From: Frankia sp. QA3
GTDB taxonomy: Bacteria > Actinomycetota > Actinomycetes > Frankiales > Frankiaceae
Direction: 5' to 3'
DNA length: 64,000 bases
NCBI RefSeq assembly: GCF_000262465.1
Contig: NZ_CM001489.1
Coordinates: 4,657,745 to 4,721,744 of the forward strand
Part shown: piece by piece, positions 8,885 to 18,038 of the stretch
Numbering within the stretch: position 1 is the stretch's first letter
How the letters are laid out: each line of letters starts with the position of its first letter
The notes under the pieces: model-generated
The model's input: only the letters and a program-made list of their open reading frames with translations
Told to the model about the DNA's origin: nothing
The model's database searches: none
Made by a program: the position numbers and the translations under genes

Positions 8885-9478
8885 ATGCGGCTGGTAATAC
8901 TGTCCGACACGCATCTTCCGACGCGGGCGCGCGAGTTGCCCACCGAGATCTGGGCCGCGATCGAGGAAGCGGACGTGGTGCTGCACGCCGGCGACTGGAT
9001 CAGCCGGGACGCCGTCGACGAGCTGTCGGCGCGGGCGGGGCGGCTGATCGGCTGCTACGGCAACAACGACGGTCCGGATGTGCGGGCGGTGCTGCCGGAG
9101 GTCGCCCGAGCCACGCTCGGCGGGTTGCGCTTCGTGGTCGTGCACGAGACCGGCCCGGCCCGGGGACGGGAACGCCGGATGGCCGCCGCCTACCCGGATG
9201 CCGACGTGCTGGTCTTCGGTCATTCGCACGTGCCGTGGGACTCGACGGCCGAACGCTCCCCCGATCCGGCGGGCGCGGCCGGCCGGGCGGCACGGACGCC
9301 ACCGGCGGCGCCGGGCACGCTGCGCCTGCTCAATCCCGGTTCGCCCACGGACCGTCGGCGCCAGCCCGCGGCCACCTACCTGACCGCGGTGGTCGCCCGT
9401 GGCCGCCTCGACGACATCGTCCTGCATCCGCTGCCGTCCCGCCGAGAAGACCGAGGGAGCGCTTCATGGCCAGGCTGA
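8885..9478 (+). CDS. YfcE/MJ0936-type metallophosphoesterase
   Basis: This 197-residue protein carries the complete calcineurin-like metal-binding set: S-D-T-H (7-10), H-A-G-D (34-37), G-N-N-D (59-62) and G-H-S-H (112-115), followed by the family's N-P-G-S end motif near residue 150. These residues bind two metal ions and hydrolyse phosphodiesters in the cytosol. The ATG at 8885 gives the family's usual N-terminus, although the frame is open much further upstream. The 3' end overlaps the next gene by 13 bp, so the two are co-transcribed and perhaps translationally coupled. The natural substrate is unknown. Confidence 0.88.
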   Translation: MRLVILSDTHLPTRARELPTEIWAAIEEADVVLHAGDWISRDAVDELSARAGRLIGCYGNNDGPDVRAVLPEVARATLGGLRFVVVHETGPARGRERRMAAAYPDADVLVFGHSHVPWDSTAERSPDPAGAAGRAARTPPAAPGTLRLLNPGSPTDRRRQPAATYLTAVVARGRLDDIVLHPLPSRREDRGSASWPG

Positions 9479-10053
9479 TCTACACGGCGATCATGTCGCT
9501 CGACGGCTACGTGGTCGACGCCGACGGACGCTTCGACTGGGCGGTGCCCGACGAGGAGGTGCACGCCTTCGTCAACGACCTGGAACGGACGATCGGCACC
9601 TACCTGTACGGGCGCCGTCTGTACGAGGTGATGGCGGCCTGGGAGACGATGCCTGTCGGCTCTCGGCCCGGGGATGCCGACGGCGACCCGCGTCCGGTCA
9701 TGCTCGACTACGCGCGGATCTGGCAGGCAGCCGACAAGGTGGTGTACTCGACGACCCTCGGCGGCGCGTCCACCGCGCGAACCAGAATCGAACCCACGTT
9801 CGATCCGGACGCGGTCCGCCAGCTGGTCGCGTCGGCCGAGGGCGACGTCTCCATCGGCGGACCCACCCTCGCCGGCCACGCGATCAGGGCCGGACTGGTC
9901 GACGAATATCACCTGTTCCTCACGCCGGTCGTGGTCGGCGGGGGCGTGCGATCGCTGCCGGACGGCGTCCGGGTCCGGCTGGAGCTGCTCGGGGAGCGCC
10001 GGTTCGGCAGCGGCGTGGTGCACCTGCACCACCGCGTCACCGGTGCCCCCTAG
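9466..10053 (+). CDS. Dihydrofolate reductase family (RibD C-terminal) protein
   Basis: This 195-residue single-domain protein begins with the typical strand and S-L-D-G-(Y/F) motif, followed by D-W. A later G-G-x-x-L-A segment in the NADPH-binding half and a final L-T-P-V-V-V-G-G-G strand are typical of YwjB/YyaP-like members of the RibD_C/DHFR superfamily. These are NAD(P)H-dependent reductases of uncertain substrate and usually do not replace FolA. The ATG at 9466 lies inside the 3' end of the phosphoesterase gene, with GAGGGAGC as ribosome binding site. Confidence 0.85.
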   Translation: MARLIYTAIMSLDGYVVDADGRFDWAVPDEEVHAFVNDLERTIGTYLYGRRLYEVMAAWETMPVGSRPGDADGDPRPVMLDYARIWQAADKVVYSTTLGGASTARTRIEPTFDPDAVRQLVASAEGDVSIGGPTLAGHAIRAGLVDEYHLFLTPVVVGGGVRSLPDGVRVRLELLGERRFGSGVVHLHHRVTGAP

Positions 10054-10101
10054 CGGTGCGGCGCGTCCACTGAAGACGACGATGACGCCGACGGCCGGGG
10101 C

Positions 10102-10640
10102 TCAGGCCGCCCCGTCAGCGGCGAGGATCCGGTGGGTGGCCAGGCGCAGCCGGTCGGCCTGCCGCCGCAGGTCCTCAGCCCGCGCGTCGAGCTCGCGCCG
10201 CGCCGCGATCAGACCCTCCGCGGGCACCACGTCGCTGCCGAGCACGTCCCGCGCCACCCCCGATCCGGACGTGAGCACACCCGGTCCGGGGGTGGGCACG
10301 CCTGCTGCGATCGGGGCCGTGGTCGATCCAATCGGCAGGCCGCCGCCACGGACCGGCCCGCCGGTGTCCGCCCAGCCCGCCGGGCCCGCGGCACCCGGCA
10401 TCGGCGCGTGGGCCCCGGCGCCCGGGGCCCGGCCGTCGAGGTCCGTCCGGGCTGCGGCGGCGCCGGCCCAGGCGACTCCGGCGCCGGCGAGACCGGCGGC
10501 ACCGGCGGCACCGGCGGCGCGCGTCATCGGGCGCCGCCGGTGGGAATCGGGGCGCGCGGTCCGGACCGCGGCGACCACCCGCGCCGGCCGTCGCGGCCGC
10601 AGCTGCTCCTCGAAGCGGTCCCGTTCGTCGGGCGAGGCTC
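10102..10640 (-). pseudogene. Frame-displaced C-terminal part of the DMT transporter gene
   Basis: This reading frame (the open part with an internal ATG begins at 10578) has the expected third-position bias. It encodes a glycine/alanine-rich linker and a final amphipathic coiled-coil-like helix that ends naturally at 10102. No ribosome binding site or independent start is convincing. The preceding transporter frame loses sense near 10630-10645 (arginine-rich, then meaningless). A single-base indel in that interval would join the two into one protein. Whether it is a real mutation or a sequence error is undecided. Confidence 0.5.
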
Positions 10641-11677
10641 GCGAGCTCCTCGCCGATCCGGTCCAGGTCGCGCTGCAGGCGGCGGCGCAGGCGCCGGGCC
10701 GCCGGCCCGCTCGGCCCGGCCTGCCGGCTGCGCCGCAGGTCGTGGCGCAGCCGCTCCAGGTCGTGGTGCACCTGCTCCTCCAGCCGGGACAGCCGGCCCT
10801 GGGCCTGCCGCGCCGCCAGCCGCGAGAGCTGCCCCGTGATCAGCGGCGAGCGGGCCAGGGTCCGCACGCCGACCGTCATCACGATCAGGCCGAGCAGCTC
10901 GCCGGCGAGCGCGAGCGGAGTCAGCCGCAGCTCGCCGCCGAGCAGCCCCACGCCGATCGCGACGCCGGCGAGCGGCTCGACGCTGACCGACGCGGGCAGC
11001 GACGCGGGCAGCGGGGCCATCTCGTAGGCGCTCTGCGCGAGCAACGCGCTGATCACCGCCACGGCCGCGACCGCCCAGGGGAACCAGGACTGGGCGAGGG
11101 CGCCGGCTCCATCGTCGGTCAGCAGGTGGCCGGTGGCGCTGACGAGGGCGGCCTGCAGCGCGGACAGCAGGCCCGCGGCGCCGGCCAGCAGCGGCGCGCG
11201 CCGCACGGCCGCCATCCCCCGCGTCCCCCAGACCGCGCCGAACACGATCAGCCCGACGAGGATGCCCGTCAACGCCCAGCCCCCCGAGGTCGCGGCCTCG
11301 GAATCGCCCACGTCCGGGTCGCCGGCGAACACGAACAGGGCGAGTCCGGCGGCGGTTGCGGCGGCGGCCATCCAGTCCCGCCGCGGCACCACGCGGCGCG
11401 CGAGCAGCGCGGCAAGCGGCAGGGCGAACAGCAGCTGGCAGATCTGCAACGGTTCGACGAGCGCGACGGCGCCGTGGGTCAGCGCGGCCCCGGCCAGCAG
11501 GCTGCCCATGGCGCCGATGGCGACGCCGAGGTCCCACAGCGGCCGGCGCACCAGCCAGAGCAGCAGCCGCAACCGCAGAACGTCACCGGGTGGCGCAGTG
11601 AAGGCCACCCGCTGCTGGATGACAGCGGCCACCCCGAAACACACGGCGGCCCCCAGGCCGAGCAGATAGGTCGCCAC
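10640..11677 (-). CDS. DMT-superfamily (EamA-like) permease, apparently frameshifted at 3' end
   Basis: The GTG at 11677 begins a protein with about nine to ten membrane helices over some 300 residues, resembling the EamA/DMT 10-TM carriers. A cytosolic arginine/leucine-rich coiled coil follows (about residues 300-350). An upstream ATG at 11833 would add 52 arginine-rich residues without family character, so it is disfavoured. The nominal frame stays open to 10175, but beyond about 10640 it becomes arginine-rich nonsense. The sensible continuation lies in another frame (see 10102-10640). It is likely a metabolite or drug exporter; the substrate is unknown. Confidence 0.7.
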
Positions 11678-12021
11678 GCCTCCTCGATCCCGCCGTGGTC
11701 CCGTCGCGCCCGCCGGCGACGGTCCGTCCGTCGCCGTGTGACGCCGGCCCCCGGCGTGTTCCCGACCCCGTCGGCGGCCGGTTCCCCACAGGGTGCCATG
11801 CCGGTGGCCAGATAGCGGCCACCGGTCGTTCATCCGTCCCCGTTCAGGCGCCGCGGGCGCTACATCTCACACCGGACGCCGACCGCGGATCGACGGTTGT
11901 GTGGGCGGCGGCGGGTCCATCGACCGGTCGACGGACCCTGCGGCGGCGCGCACGCGAGCATCGCGGGCGGTATGAAGAGACGACACACCGATGTGACCGG
12001 AGCGACAGGGGCGGGTGGAAG

Positions 12022-12867
12022 ATGCCGGTGGACACCCGGACGACCGGGGAGCGTGACGACGCGCCGGTCCGGTACGACGTGGCCGACCAGGTCGCAACGA
12101 TCACCTTCGACCGTCCGGACAAGCTGAACGCGCTGACCGTGGCGATGGGCGACCGGCTGTTCGCGCTGCTGCGGCGGGCCGACGCCGACCCGCGGGTCCG
12201 GGCCGTGGTGATCACCGGTGCGGGGCGGGCCTTCTCCGCCGGCGCGGACCTCGCCATGTTGGCGCACACCCCGGTCGACGGCCGGGACCCGCTGATCGTC
12301 GCGCCGGAGAACGGCCCCGCGATGATCCGTTCGCTGCGCCTGCCGGTGATCGCGGCGATCAACGGTCCGGCGGCCGGGCTGGCGTTCGCGGTCAGCCTGG
12401 CGGCCGACCTCCGGTTCGTCGCCGCGGACGCGAAGCTGTCGCTGCCGTTCTCCCGGCTGGGCCTGTACTCGGAGTACGGGTCGGCCTGGCTGCTGCCCCG
12501 GCTGATCGGTGTCGGCGCCGCCGCGGACCTGCTGCTGTCCGGCCGGGTGTTCCTCGGCGCCGAGGCGGGCGAGCTGGGGCTCGCCCAGCGGGTCCTGCCG
12601 GCCGCCGAGGTGCTGCCGGCCGCCCTGGACTACGCCCGTGACCTGGCCCGCAACTGCTCACCGGACTCGCTGGCGATGATCCGCAGCATGATCGACGACG
12701 CCGCCGGCTCGCCGCTCGCCGAGCACTACGCGGCGACCGTGCCGGTGATGCGCGCCGGCCTGCGCGCCTTCGACTTCGACGAGGGCGTCGCCGCCCGCCG
12801 GGAGAAGCGCGCCCCGACGTTCCGCGAGCGCGTCCCCGGCACCGAGGAGCGACCCGCGCCAGCCTGA
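12022..12867 (+). CDS. Enoyl-CoA hydratase/isomerase family protein
   Basis: This 281-residue crotonase-fold protein has the D-R-P-x-x-x-N-A-L motif near residue 35, the oxyanion segment A-F-S-A-G-A-D-L around residue 75, and the second oxyanion G-P-A-A-G-L-A region near 115. The usual C-terminal helices are present. Crotonases act on acyl-CoA thioesters in fatty acid or side-chain degradation; which reaction is catalysed (hydration, isomerisation or hydrolysis) cannot be read here. The ATG at 12022 is preceded by GGTGGAAG. An esterase and an SDR follow on the same strand, so a small lipid or xenobiotic catabolic group is plausible. Confidence 0.88.
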   Translation: MPVDTRTTGERDDAPVRYDVADQVATITFDRPDKLNALTVAMGDRLFALLRRADADPRVRAVVITGAGRAFSAGADLAMLAHTPVDGRDPLIVAPENGPAMIRSLRLPVIAAINGPAAGLAFAVSLAADLRFVAADAKLSLPFSRLGLYSEYGSAWLLPRLIGVGAAADLLLSGRVFLGAEAGELGLAQRVLPAAEVLPAALDYARDLARNCSPDSLAMIRSMIDDAAGSPLAEHYAATVPVMRAGLRAFDFDEGVAARREKRAPTFRERVPGTEERPAPA

Positions 12868-12991
12868 CCGGCACCGACGCGATCCGCTGCGCGGTGCCGA
12901 AAGCGACGCCCCGACGGATACCGGTGCGACCCGCCGGGTCCAGTCGCCGTGACCGGTGGCGCCGCGCGCCGGGACGGTCACAGCGGTGCCC

Positions 12992-13963
12992 ATGACGAAT
13001 CCCGATGCACCGACCACGCCGGTCCTGGAGGAGGCGGCGGCGCGCTTCGTCGGGGCGACCGCCAAGCCCCCGTTCCTGTTCGACCTCCCCGTGGACGAGG
13101 GGCGCCGCACCGTCGACGAGGCGCAGAACGGCGAGTTCCCCGAGCCGGCGGCCAGCACCGAGGACCTCACGATCCCCGGCGGGCCGTCCGGGCAGGTGTC
13201 CGTCACGGTCTACCGGCCCGCCGGCGCGACCGGGGTGCTGCCGGTCGTGCTCTACACCCACGGCGCCGGCTGGGTGTTCGGCAACCTGCACACCCACGAC
13301 CGGCTCGCGCGAGAGCTCACCGTCCGCGCGCAGGCCGCGACGGTGTTCACCTCCTACAGCCTGTCGCCGGAGGCGAGGTATCCGACCGCGATCGAGGAGA
13401 TCTACGCCGCGCTGGAGTGGATCGCCGCGCACGGCGCCGAGCACGACCTCGACCCGGGCCGCATCGCGGTCGCCGGCGACTCCGTCGGCGGGAACCTGAC
13501 CGCCGCGATCACGCTGCTGGCCAAACGGCACGGCGGCCCGCGCATCGCCGCCCAGCTGCTCTACTACCCGGTCACCGACGCGACCTTCGACACCGGTTCC
13601 TACCACCAGTTCGCCGAGAACTACTGGCTGCGCCGCGACGGCATGCAGTGGTTCTGGGACCAGTACACGACCGATCCCGCGCAGCGGGCCGAGATCACCG
13701 CCTCTCCGCTGCGCGCCACCCGCGACGACCTCGCCGGGCTGCCACCGGCCCTGGTCATCAACGGGGAGGCCGACGTGCTGCGCGACGAGGGCGAGGCGTA
13801 CGCGGCCCACCTGCGCGCGGCCGGCGTCCCGGTCACCTCGGTGCGCTACAACGGCACCATCCACGACTTCGTCATGCCGCACGCGCTGCGCGACACCCAG
13901 GCGGCGAAGGCCGCCACCGCGCAGGGCGGCGACTTCCTGCGCGCCGCCCTGCGGGACACCTGA
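12992..13963 (+). CDS. Alpha/beta hydrolase, HSL-type esterase
   Basis: This 323-residue protein of the hormone-sensitive-lipase family has the H-G-A-G-W oxyanion motif at 90-94 and the nucleophile elbow G-D-S-V-G-G at 162-167 (Ser164). A catalytic Asp lies in the G-E-A-D-V-L-R-D-E-G segment around 260, and a His in I-H-D-F near 291. These features predict a cytosolic carboxylesterase for short or medium acyl esters. The ATG at 12992 is in frame with an earlier ATG at 12956, which adds only 12 residues and is less likely. The gene lies between the crotonase and an SDR on the same strand. Confidence 0.87.
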   Translation: MTNPDAPTTPVLEEAAARFVGATAKPPFLFDLPVDEGRRTVDEAQNGEFPEPAASTEDLTIPGGPSGQVSVTVYRPAGATGVLPVVLYTHGAGWVFGNLHTHDRLARELTVRAQAATVFTSYSLSPEARYPTAIEEIYAALEWIAAHGAEHDLDPGRIAVAGDSVGGNLTAAITLLAKRHGGPRIAAQLLYYPVTDATFDTGSYHQFAENYWLRRDGMQWFWDQYTTDPAQRAEITASPLRATRDDLAGLPPALVINGEADVLRDEGEAYAAHLRAAGVPVTSVRYNGTIHDFVMPHALRDTQAAKAATAQGGDFLRAALRDT

Positions 13964-14248
13964 AGGACGGCCGGCGGGGCTCGGGCGGCCGGCAAGACCG
14001 CGACAACCATCTCGATCTCGACAGCCCAGCCGGCGGGGATGACCATCCCGACCGCGGCGAGGGGACGCGCCGCCGAGATCCTCACGGCCACCCGAGCTAC
14101 CGGATCACGTCGGTTTCCCACTCGGACCGCTACCGCGACGGCCGCCGGGGGGTGACGGGCGCCCGGTGTCGGGGCATCGACCAGACTGGAGACGTCTGGG
14201 TACAAGCCGATGCATTGCGACATCGATCCGGCGCGAGGAGGCGTTGCG

Positions 14249-15007
14249 ATGAGCGAGCAGGCAGGGACGGCCGTGGTGACCGGCGGCGGGACGGGGATCG
14301 GCCGGGCGATCGCCCGGGCGCTGGCCGAACGCGGCGACCGGGTCGTCATCGTCGGGCGCCGCCCGGACCGGCTGGAATCCGCGGCCAAGGACATCAACGC
14401 CGAGGTCGGCGGCCCGCCGGTGCTGCCCTTCGCCGCCGACGTCACCGACCCCGACCAGGTCGAACGCCTCGCCGCGTTCGTGACCGGCGAGTTCGGCGCC
14501 CTGGACGTGCTGGTCAACAACGCGGGCGGCACCCACTCCGCGCCGGTGACCTCGCTGCGCGACGTGGTGGTGAAGCACACGACGCTCTACCTGCAGAACG
14601 TCGTCAGCGCCCTGCTGGTCACGCAGGCGCTCGGCCCCGCGATCCGGCGGCCGGGTGGGCGCATCATCATGATCAGCTCCCGGTCGGCGCGCAGTGCCGG
14701 CGGCGACCCCGGCTATGCCGCCACCAAGGCGGCGCTCAACCGGCTCGTCGTCGGCCTCGCCAACGACTACGGCCCTGACGGGGTGACGGTCAACGCCGTC
14801 GCCCCCGGCTACGTGCCGGACACCGAGCTGTACCCCGGGGCGATCCCGGCCGAGTGGCACGAGCGGATCGTCGCCGGCATCTCCGTGGGCCGCGGCGGCG
14901 AGCCCGCCGAGATCGCCACCGTCGTCCGCGACCTCGCCGCGCCGGGCTCGTCGTTCGTCAACGGCACCGTCATCGAGGTCGACGGCGGCCTGCGCCCCAG
15001 CACCTGA
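14249..15007 (+). CDS. Short-chain dehydrogenase/reductase (SDR)
   Basis: This 252-residue classical SDR has the cofactor motif T-G-G-G-T-G-I-G (11-18), N-N-A-G (90-93), a catalytic Ser at 143/144, and Tyr156/Lys160 in the Y-A-A-T-K signature. The C-terminal E-V-D-G-G ending is typical of FabG-like members. An Arg after the second strand (G-R-R) suggests NADP(H). The ATG at 14249 has a GCGAGGAGG ribosome binding site, and an in-frame ATG at 14210 is less likely. The role is probably oxidoreduction of a hydroxy- or ketoacyl intermediate alongside the crotonase. Confidence 0.9.
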   Translation: MSEQAGTAVVTGGGTGIGRAIARALAERGDRVVIVGRRPDRLESAAKDINAEVGGPPVLPFAADVTDPDQVERLAAFVTGEFGALDVLVNNAGGTHSAPVTSLRDVVVKHTTLYLQNVVSALLVTQALGPAIRRPGGRIIMISSRSARSAGGDPGYAATKAALNRLVVGLANDYGPDGVTVNAVAPGYVPDTELYPGAIPAEWHERIVAGISVGRGGEPAEIATVVRDLAAPGSSFVNGTVIEVDGGLRPST

Positions 15008-15137
15008 ATCGGCGGTCCGGCCGGCCCGCGGCGGGCGGGCCCACGGTCGTCCCCGTTCACCCGAACGATCAGGAAGGCGGTCGATCACTCATCGACGCGA
15101 TGAGTCCCGGTGCTCCGGACGCGGGGCCCGATCTGTG

Positions 15138-17018
15138 GTGAGCGGACGGCGGCGCCGGCTGCCGCGTGCCGTCCTCGTCGTGCTGGCCTGTCTCCTGCTG
15201 GTCGCGGGCTGCCTCGGGCGAGATCCCGACCCGGACCCGGCCGGCGCCGATCGCGCCCGCAGCACGACGCCACCGACCCGGGAGGCCCTCGGAGCGGCCG
15301 GCGGGGCGGCAGGGCCGACCCCGTCGCCCTCGCCTTCCCCGGCGCCGACCCGCTCCCCGGCGGCGACGGCCGACGAGGCGGAGACGGCGTGGGTGGAGTC
15401 GACGCTCGCGCGGATGACTCCGCAGCAGCGGGTCGGCCAGCTGCTCATGGGCTACGTGTTCGGGACGTCGGCGGACGACCGGACCCCGGCCGCGCTGTCC
15501 GGCAACCGGACGGTCGCGGGGACCGACACGGCCGCCGCCGCCGTGCGCGACCTCGGGCTCGGCGGCGTGGTCCTGTTCGACGCCGGCGGCACGGGTCCCG
15601 GCGCGCTGCCCGACAACGTCGTCGCCCCGGGCCAGGTCCTCGGCCTCACCGCCGGGCTGCAGGGCGCCGCGGCCATCCCCCTGCTCGTCGCCGTCGACCA
15701 GGAGCAGGGGCCGGTGATGCGGATCCGCGACGGGGTGACCCTGCTGCCCGACCAGCTGGCGCAGGGCGCGAGCGGCCGGGACGCCGACGCGCGCGACGCC
15801 GCCCGGGTGACCGGCGCGGACCTGCGCGCGCTCGGCATCAACGTCGACTTCGCCCCCGACGCGGACGTCAACACCAACCCCGCCAACCCGGTGATCGGCG
15901 AACGGTCGTTCGGCGACGACCCGGCCGCGGTCGCCCGCCTCACCGCGGCCGCCGTGAGCGGGTTCACCTCGGCCGGGGTGGCAGCGGCCGCGAAGCACTT
16001 CCCCGGGCACGGCTCGACCTCGGTGGACAGCCATCTCGACCTGCCCGTCGTCGCGTCCTCCCGCGAACGGCTCGACGCCGTCGACCTGGCACCGTTCCGC
16101 GCCGCCATCGCCGCGGGCGTGCCGATGGTGATGATGGGGCATCTGCTCGCCACCGCGTTGGACGGCGCGTCGCCCGCGTCCCTGTCCGGCGAGGTGGTGA
16201 CCACCCTGCTGCGCCGCCAGCTCGGCTTCGACGGCGTCATCGTCACCGACGCGCTGAACATGGCGGCGATCACGAAGCGGTACCCGCCGGGCGAGGCCGC
16301 CGTTCGGGCCGTGCTCGCCGGCAACGACCTGCTGCTGATGCCGCCCCGGCTCGTCGAGGCCCGCGACGGCCTGCTCGCGGCGCTGCGTACCGGCCGGATC
16401 CCCGCCAGCCGCGTCGACGACTCGGCGCGCCGCGTGCTGCACCTGAAATGGCGTCTCGCGCATGCGGCCCCGGCGCCGACCGGCGACGGTCCCGCCGTGG
16501 CCGCCCGGGTCGCGTCCCGGTCGGTCACCCTCCTGACGCAGGACTGCGGGATCCTCCCCCTGCGCGCGGGCTCCCCGGTCACCGTCGCCGGTTCGTCGAC
16601 CACGGCCGCCCGCCTGCGTGCGGCGCTGGCCGCCCGAGGAATCGTCACCCGAGCGCCGAGCGCCGCCGCCGGCACCGCCACGACACCCCCCGGCACCTCC
16701 GGTGGAACCTCCGCCGCGGGGTCCGGTAGCGCCGCCGGGACCGCCCCGGTGACGATCGTCCTCGCGGGAAACGCCGGGCCGCCCGCACGCGCCACGCCCG
16801 GCACGGTCGTCGTCTCCACCGCCACGCCCTACCACCCACCGACCGCCGCCGCCGCGTGGCTGGCCACCTACTCCACCGACCCGGCCTCCATCACGGCCCT
16901 GGCCGCCGTGCTCACCGGCGCCGCCCCACCGCTCGGCCGTCTCCCGGTCACCGCGACCGCCCCCTCGGGCCGCCCCCTTCCCCGCGGCTCCGGCCTGACC
17001 GCGCTGCGCCCCTGCTGA
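15138..17018 (+). CDS. Lipoprotein glycoside hydrolase family 3 (beta-N-acetylhexosaminidase-like)
   Basis: This is a roughly 626-residue exported protein. Basic residues, a hydrophobic stretch and the lipobox L-V-A-G-C place a lipidated Cys near residue 25. A Pro/Ser/Thr linker follows, then the GH3 barrel. It has the NagZ signature K-H-F-P-G-H-G with the downstream D-S-H (around residue 285), and the F-D-G-V-I-V-T-D-A nucleophile Asp near 370. Such enzymes cleave N-acetylglucosamine from peptidoglycan-type glycans outside the membrane. Tandem GTG codons lie at 15135 and 15138, and either could start. The last 200 residues form the second GH3 domain and end just before the repeat cluster at 17043. 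Confidence 0.88.
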   Translation: MSGRRRRLPRAVLVVLACLLLVAGCLGRDPDPDPAGADRARSTTPPTREALGAAGGAAGPTPSPSPSPAPTRSPAATADEAETAWVESTLARMTPQQRVGQLLMGYVFGTSADDRTPAALSGNRTVAGTDTAAAAVRDLGLGGVVLFDAGGTGPGALPDNVVAPGQVLGLTAGLQGAAAIPLLVAVDQEQGPVMRIRDGVTLLPDQLAQGASGRDADARDAARVTGADLRALGINVDFAPDADVNTNPANPVIGERSFGDDPAAVARLTAAAVSGFTSAGVAAAAKHFPGHGSTSVDSHLDLPVVASSRERLDAVDLAPFRAAIAAGVPMVMMGHLLATALDGASPASLSGEVVTTLLRRQLGFDGVIVTDALNMAAITKRYPPGEAAVRAVLAGNDLLLMPPRLVEARDGLLAALRTGRIPASRVDDSARRVLHLKWRLAHAAPAPTGDGPAVAARVASRSVTLLTQDCGILPLRAGSPVTVAGSSTTAARLRAALAARGIVTRAPSAAAGTATTPPGTSGGTSAAGSGSAAGTAPVTIVLAGNAGPPARATPGTVVVSTATPYHPPTAAAAWLATYSTDPASITALAAVLTGAAPPLGRLPVTATAPSGRPLPRGSGLTALRPC

Positions 17019-17042
17019 CCCCCGCCGGCGTACAGCGCCGCC

Positions 17043-17129
17043 TTCCTTGCCTATCCAGAGGGATAAATCCTTCCTTGCCTATCCAGAGGGATAAATCAGG
17101 CGCAGAACCCTCCAGATAGGCAAGGAAAG
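17043..17129. repeat. 28-bp direct duplication plus inverted copy (hairpin)
   Basis: A 28-bp unit starting ttccttgcctatcc occurs twice in tandem (17043-17070 and 17071-17097). An inverted copy of its first 20 bases lies at 17108-17127 with 18 of 20 matches, giving a strong stem with a 17-nt loop. It lies between the convergent GH3 and methyltransferase genes and could act as a two-way terminator. It also supplies the last codons of the methyltransferase remnant, so it appears to have inserted into or beside that gene. Confidence 0.8.
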
Positions 17130-17726
17130 TCCCGGCGCCTCGTCGGCCACGGCGTCGAGGTCGATCGAGTCGTTCGCCAGCGCGGACAGGGGTCCGCGGT
17201 GCGAGGGCGACGAGGGCGACGGTTTGCGGCCGATGGCGCCGTAGGCGCTGACCTGCGCGTCGGTCAGGTCTGCCGGCACGGCGGCATCGGGCCGCCAGCG
17301 GTGCACCGACACGAGCCCCGGGTCGAGCAGCTCCAGCCCGTCGAACAGCGCCTCGACCTCGGCGCGGGTCCGGGGCCGCAGCGGAATTCCCCGCGCGCGG
17401 TAGGCCTTGGCGCCGGCCTCGATCGACGGGTCGTGGTCGGGGGCGAGATGGGACAGGACGAGGTAGCTGCCGGCCGGCAGGGCGTCGACGAGCCGGCGGA
17501 CGATGCCGCCCGGGTCGTCGGAGTCGGGCAGGAAGTGGCCCACCGCGAGCAGCGACAGCGCCACCGGCCGGGACAGGTCGAGGGTGTCCACGATCTCCGG
17601 GGCGGTCAGGATCCGCTTGACGTCCCGCACGTCGGCGTCGAGGTAGGCGGTCCGCCCCGCCGGGGTGCCGGTGAGCAGCGCCCGGGCGTGGGTGAGCACG
17701 ATCGGTACCACCCCTGGGTTGCACAT
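17079..17726 (-). pseudogene. Truncated DUF574-type SAM-dependent methyltransferase
   Basis: From about residue 8 the protein matches the second half of actinobacterial DUF574 (S-adenosyl methyltransferase) proteins: P-I-V-L-T-H-A-R-A-L-L, then D-A-D-V-R-D, then a D-L-S-R-P-V-A strand, and the family end Y-G-A-I-G-R-K-P near residue 182. The first 80-100 residues, which carry the SAM-binding glycine motif, are missing and replaced by a few unrelated codons. After the normal end the frame continues about 33 residues into the repeat cluster. The gene is therefore damaged at both ends and unlikely to be functional. Confidence 0.72.
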
Positions 17727-18038
17727 GTGGGCTTCTTCCGCATCTTTGGGTTGTTTCTGCTGGTAGACCGGTTGCGAGGGCGCGCAGTCGGCGGGGTAGG
17801 TCGACTCCCCCCGACGCGGCCGCTGGGTTCCGGGAAGCCCGGCCGTGCTGCGCTACATCCGCGCCGTGGATACGTGGAGGGACATCCCCGCTGGCCGGCG
17901 TCGGGCTCTGAGCCGGCAGAACGACAGACCTGAATTGGCTCACTGCGTTGTGATCTTCGGGGCTGCAGGGCGCTGACCTGGGGTGATGGCCGGCTGGTGG
18001 GCCGTTTTCACGCACTAACGGTGTTCTAGTCTTCGGCC
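17727..18038. other. Junction region between gene remnants
   Basis: About 310 bp lie between the broken methyltransferase and the IS1634-like fragment. I see no intact gene. The left end of the IS1634-type element should lie here, but no inverted repeat partner is available because the right end is gone. Confidence 0.45.

Noticed and set aside
12392..13882. 496-residue minus-strand frame over crotonase and esterase genes
   Set aside because: It covers two clear plus-strand enzymes and has no ribosome binding site or domain.
15069..16835. 588-residue minus-strand frame over the GH3 gene
   Set aside because: The GH3 motifs are in the plus-strand frame, and this frame has no family signature.
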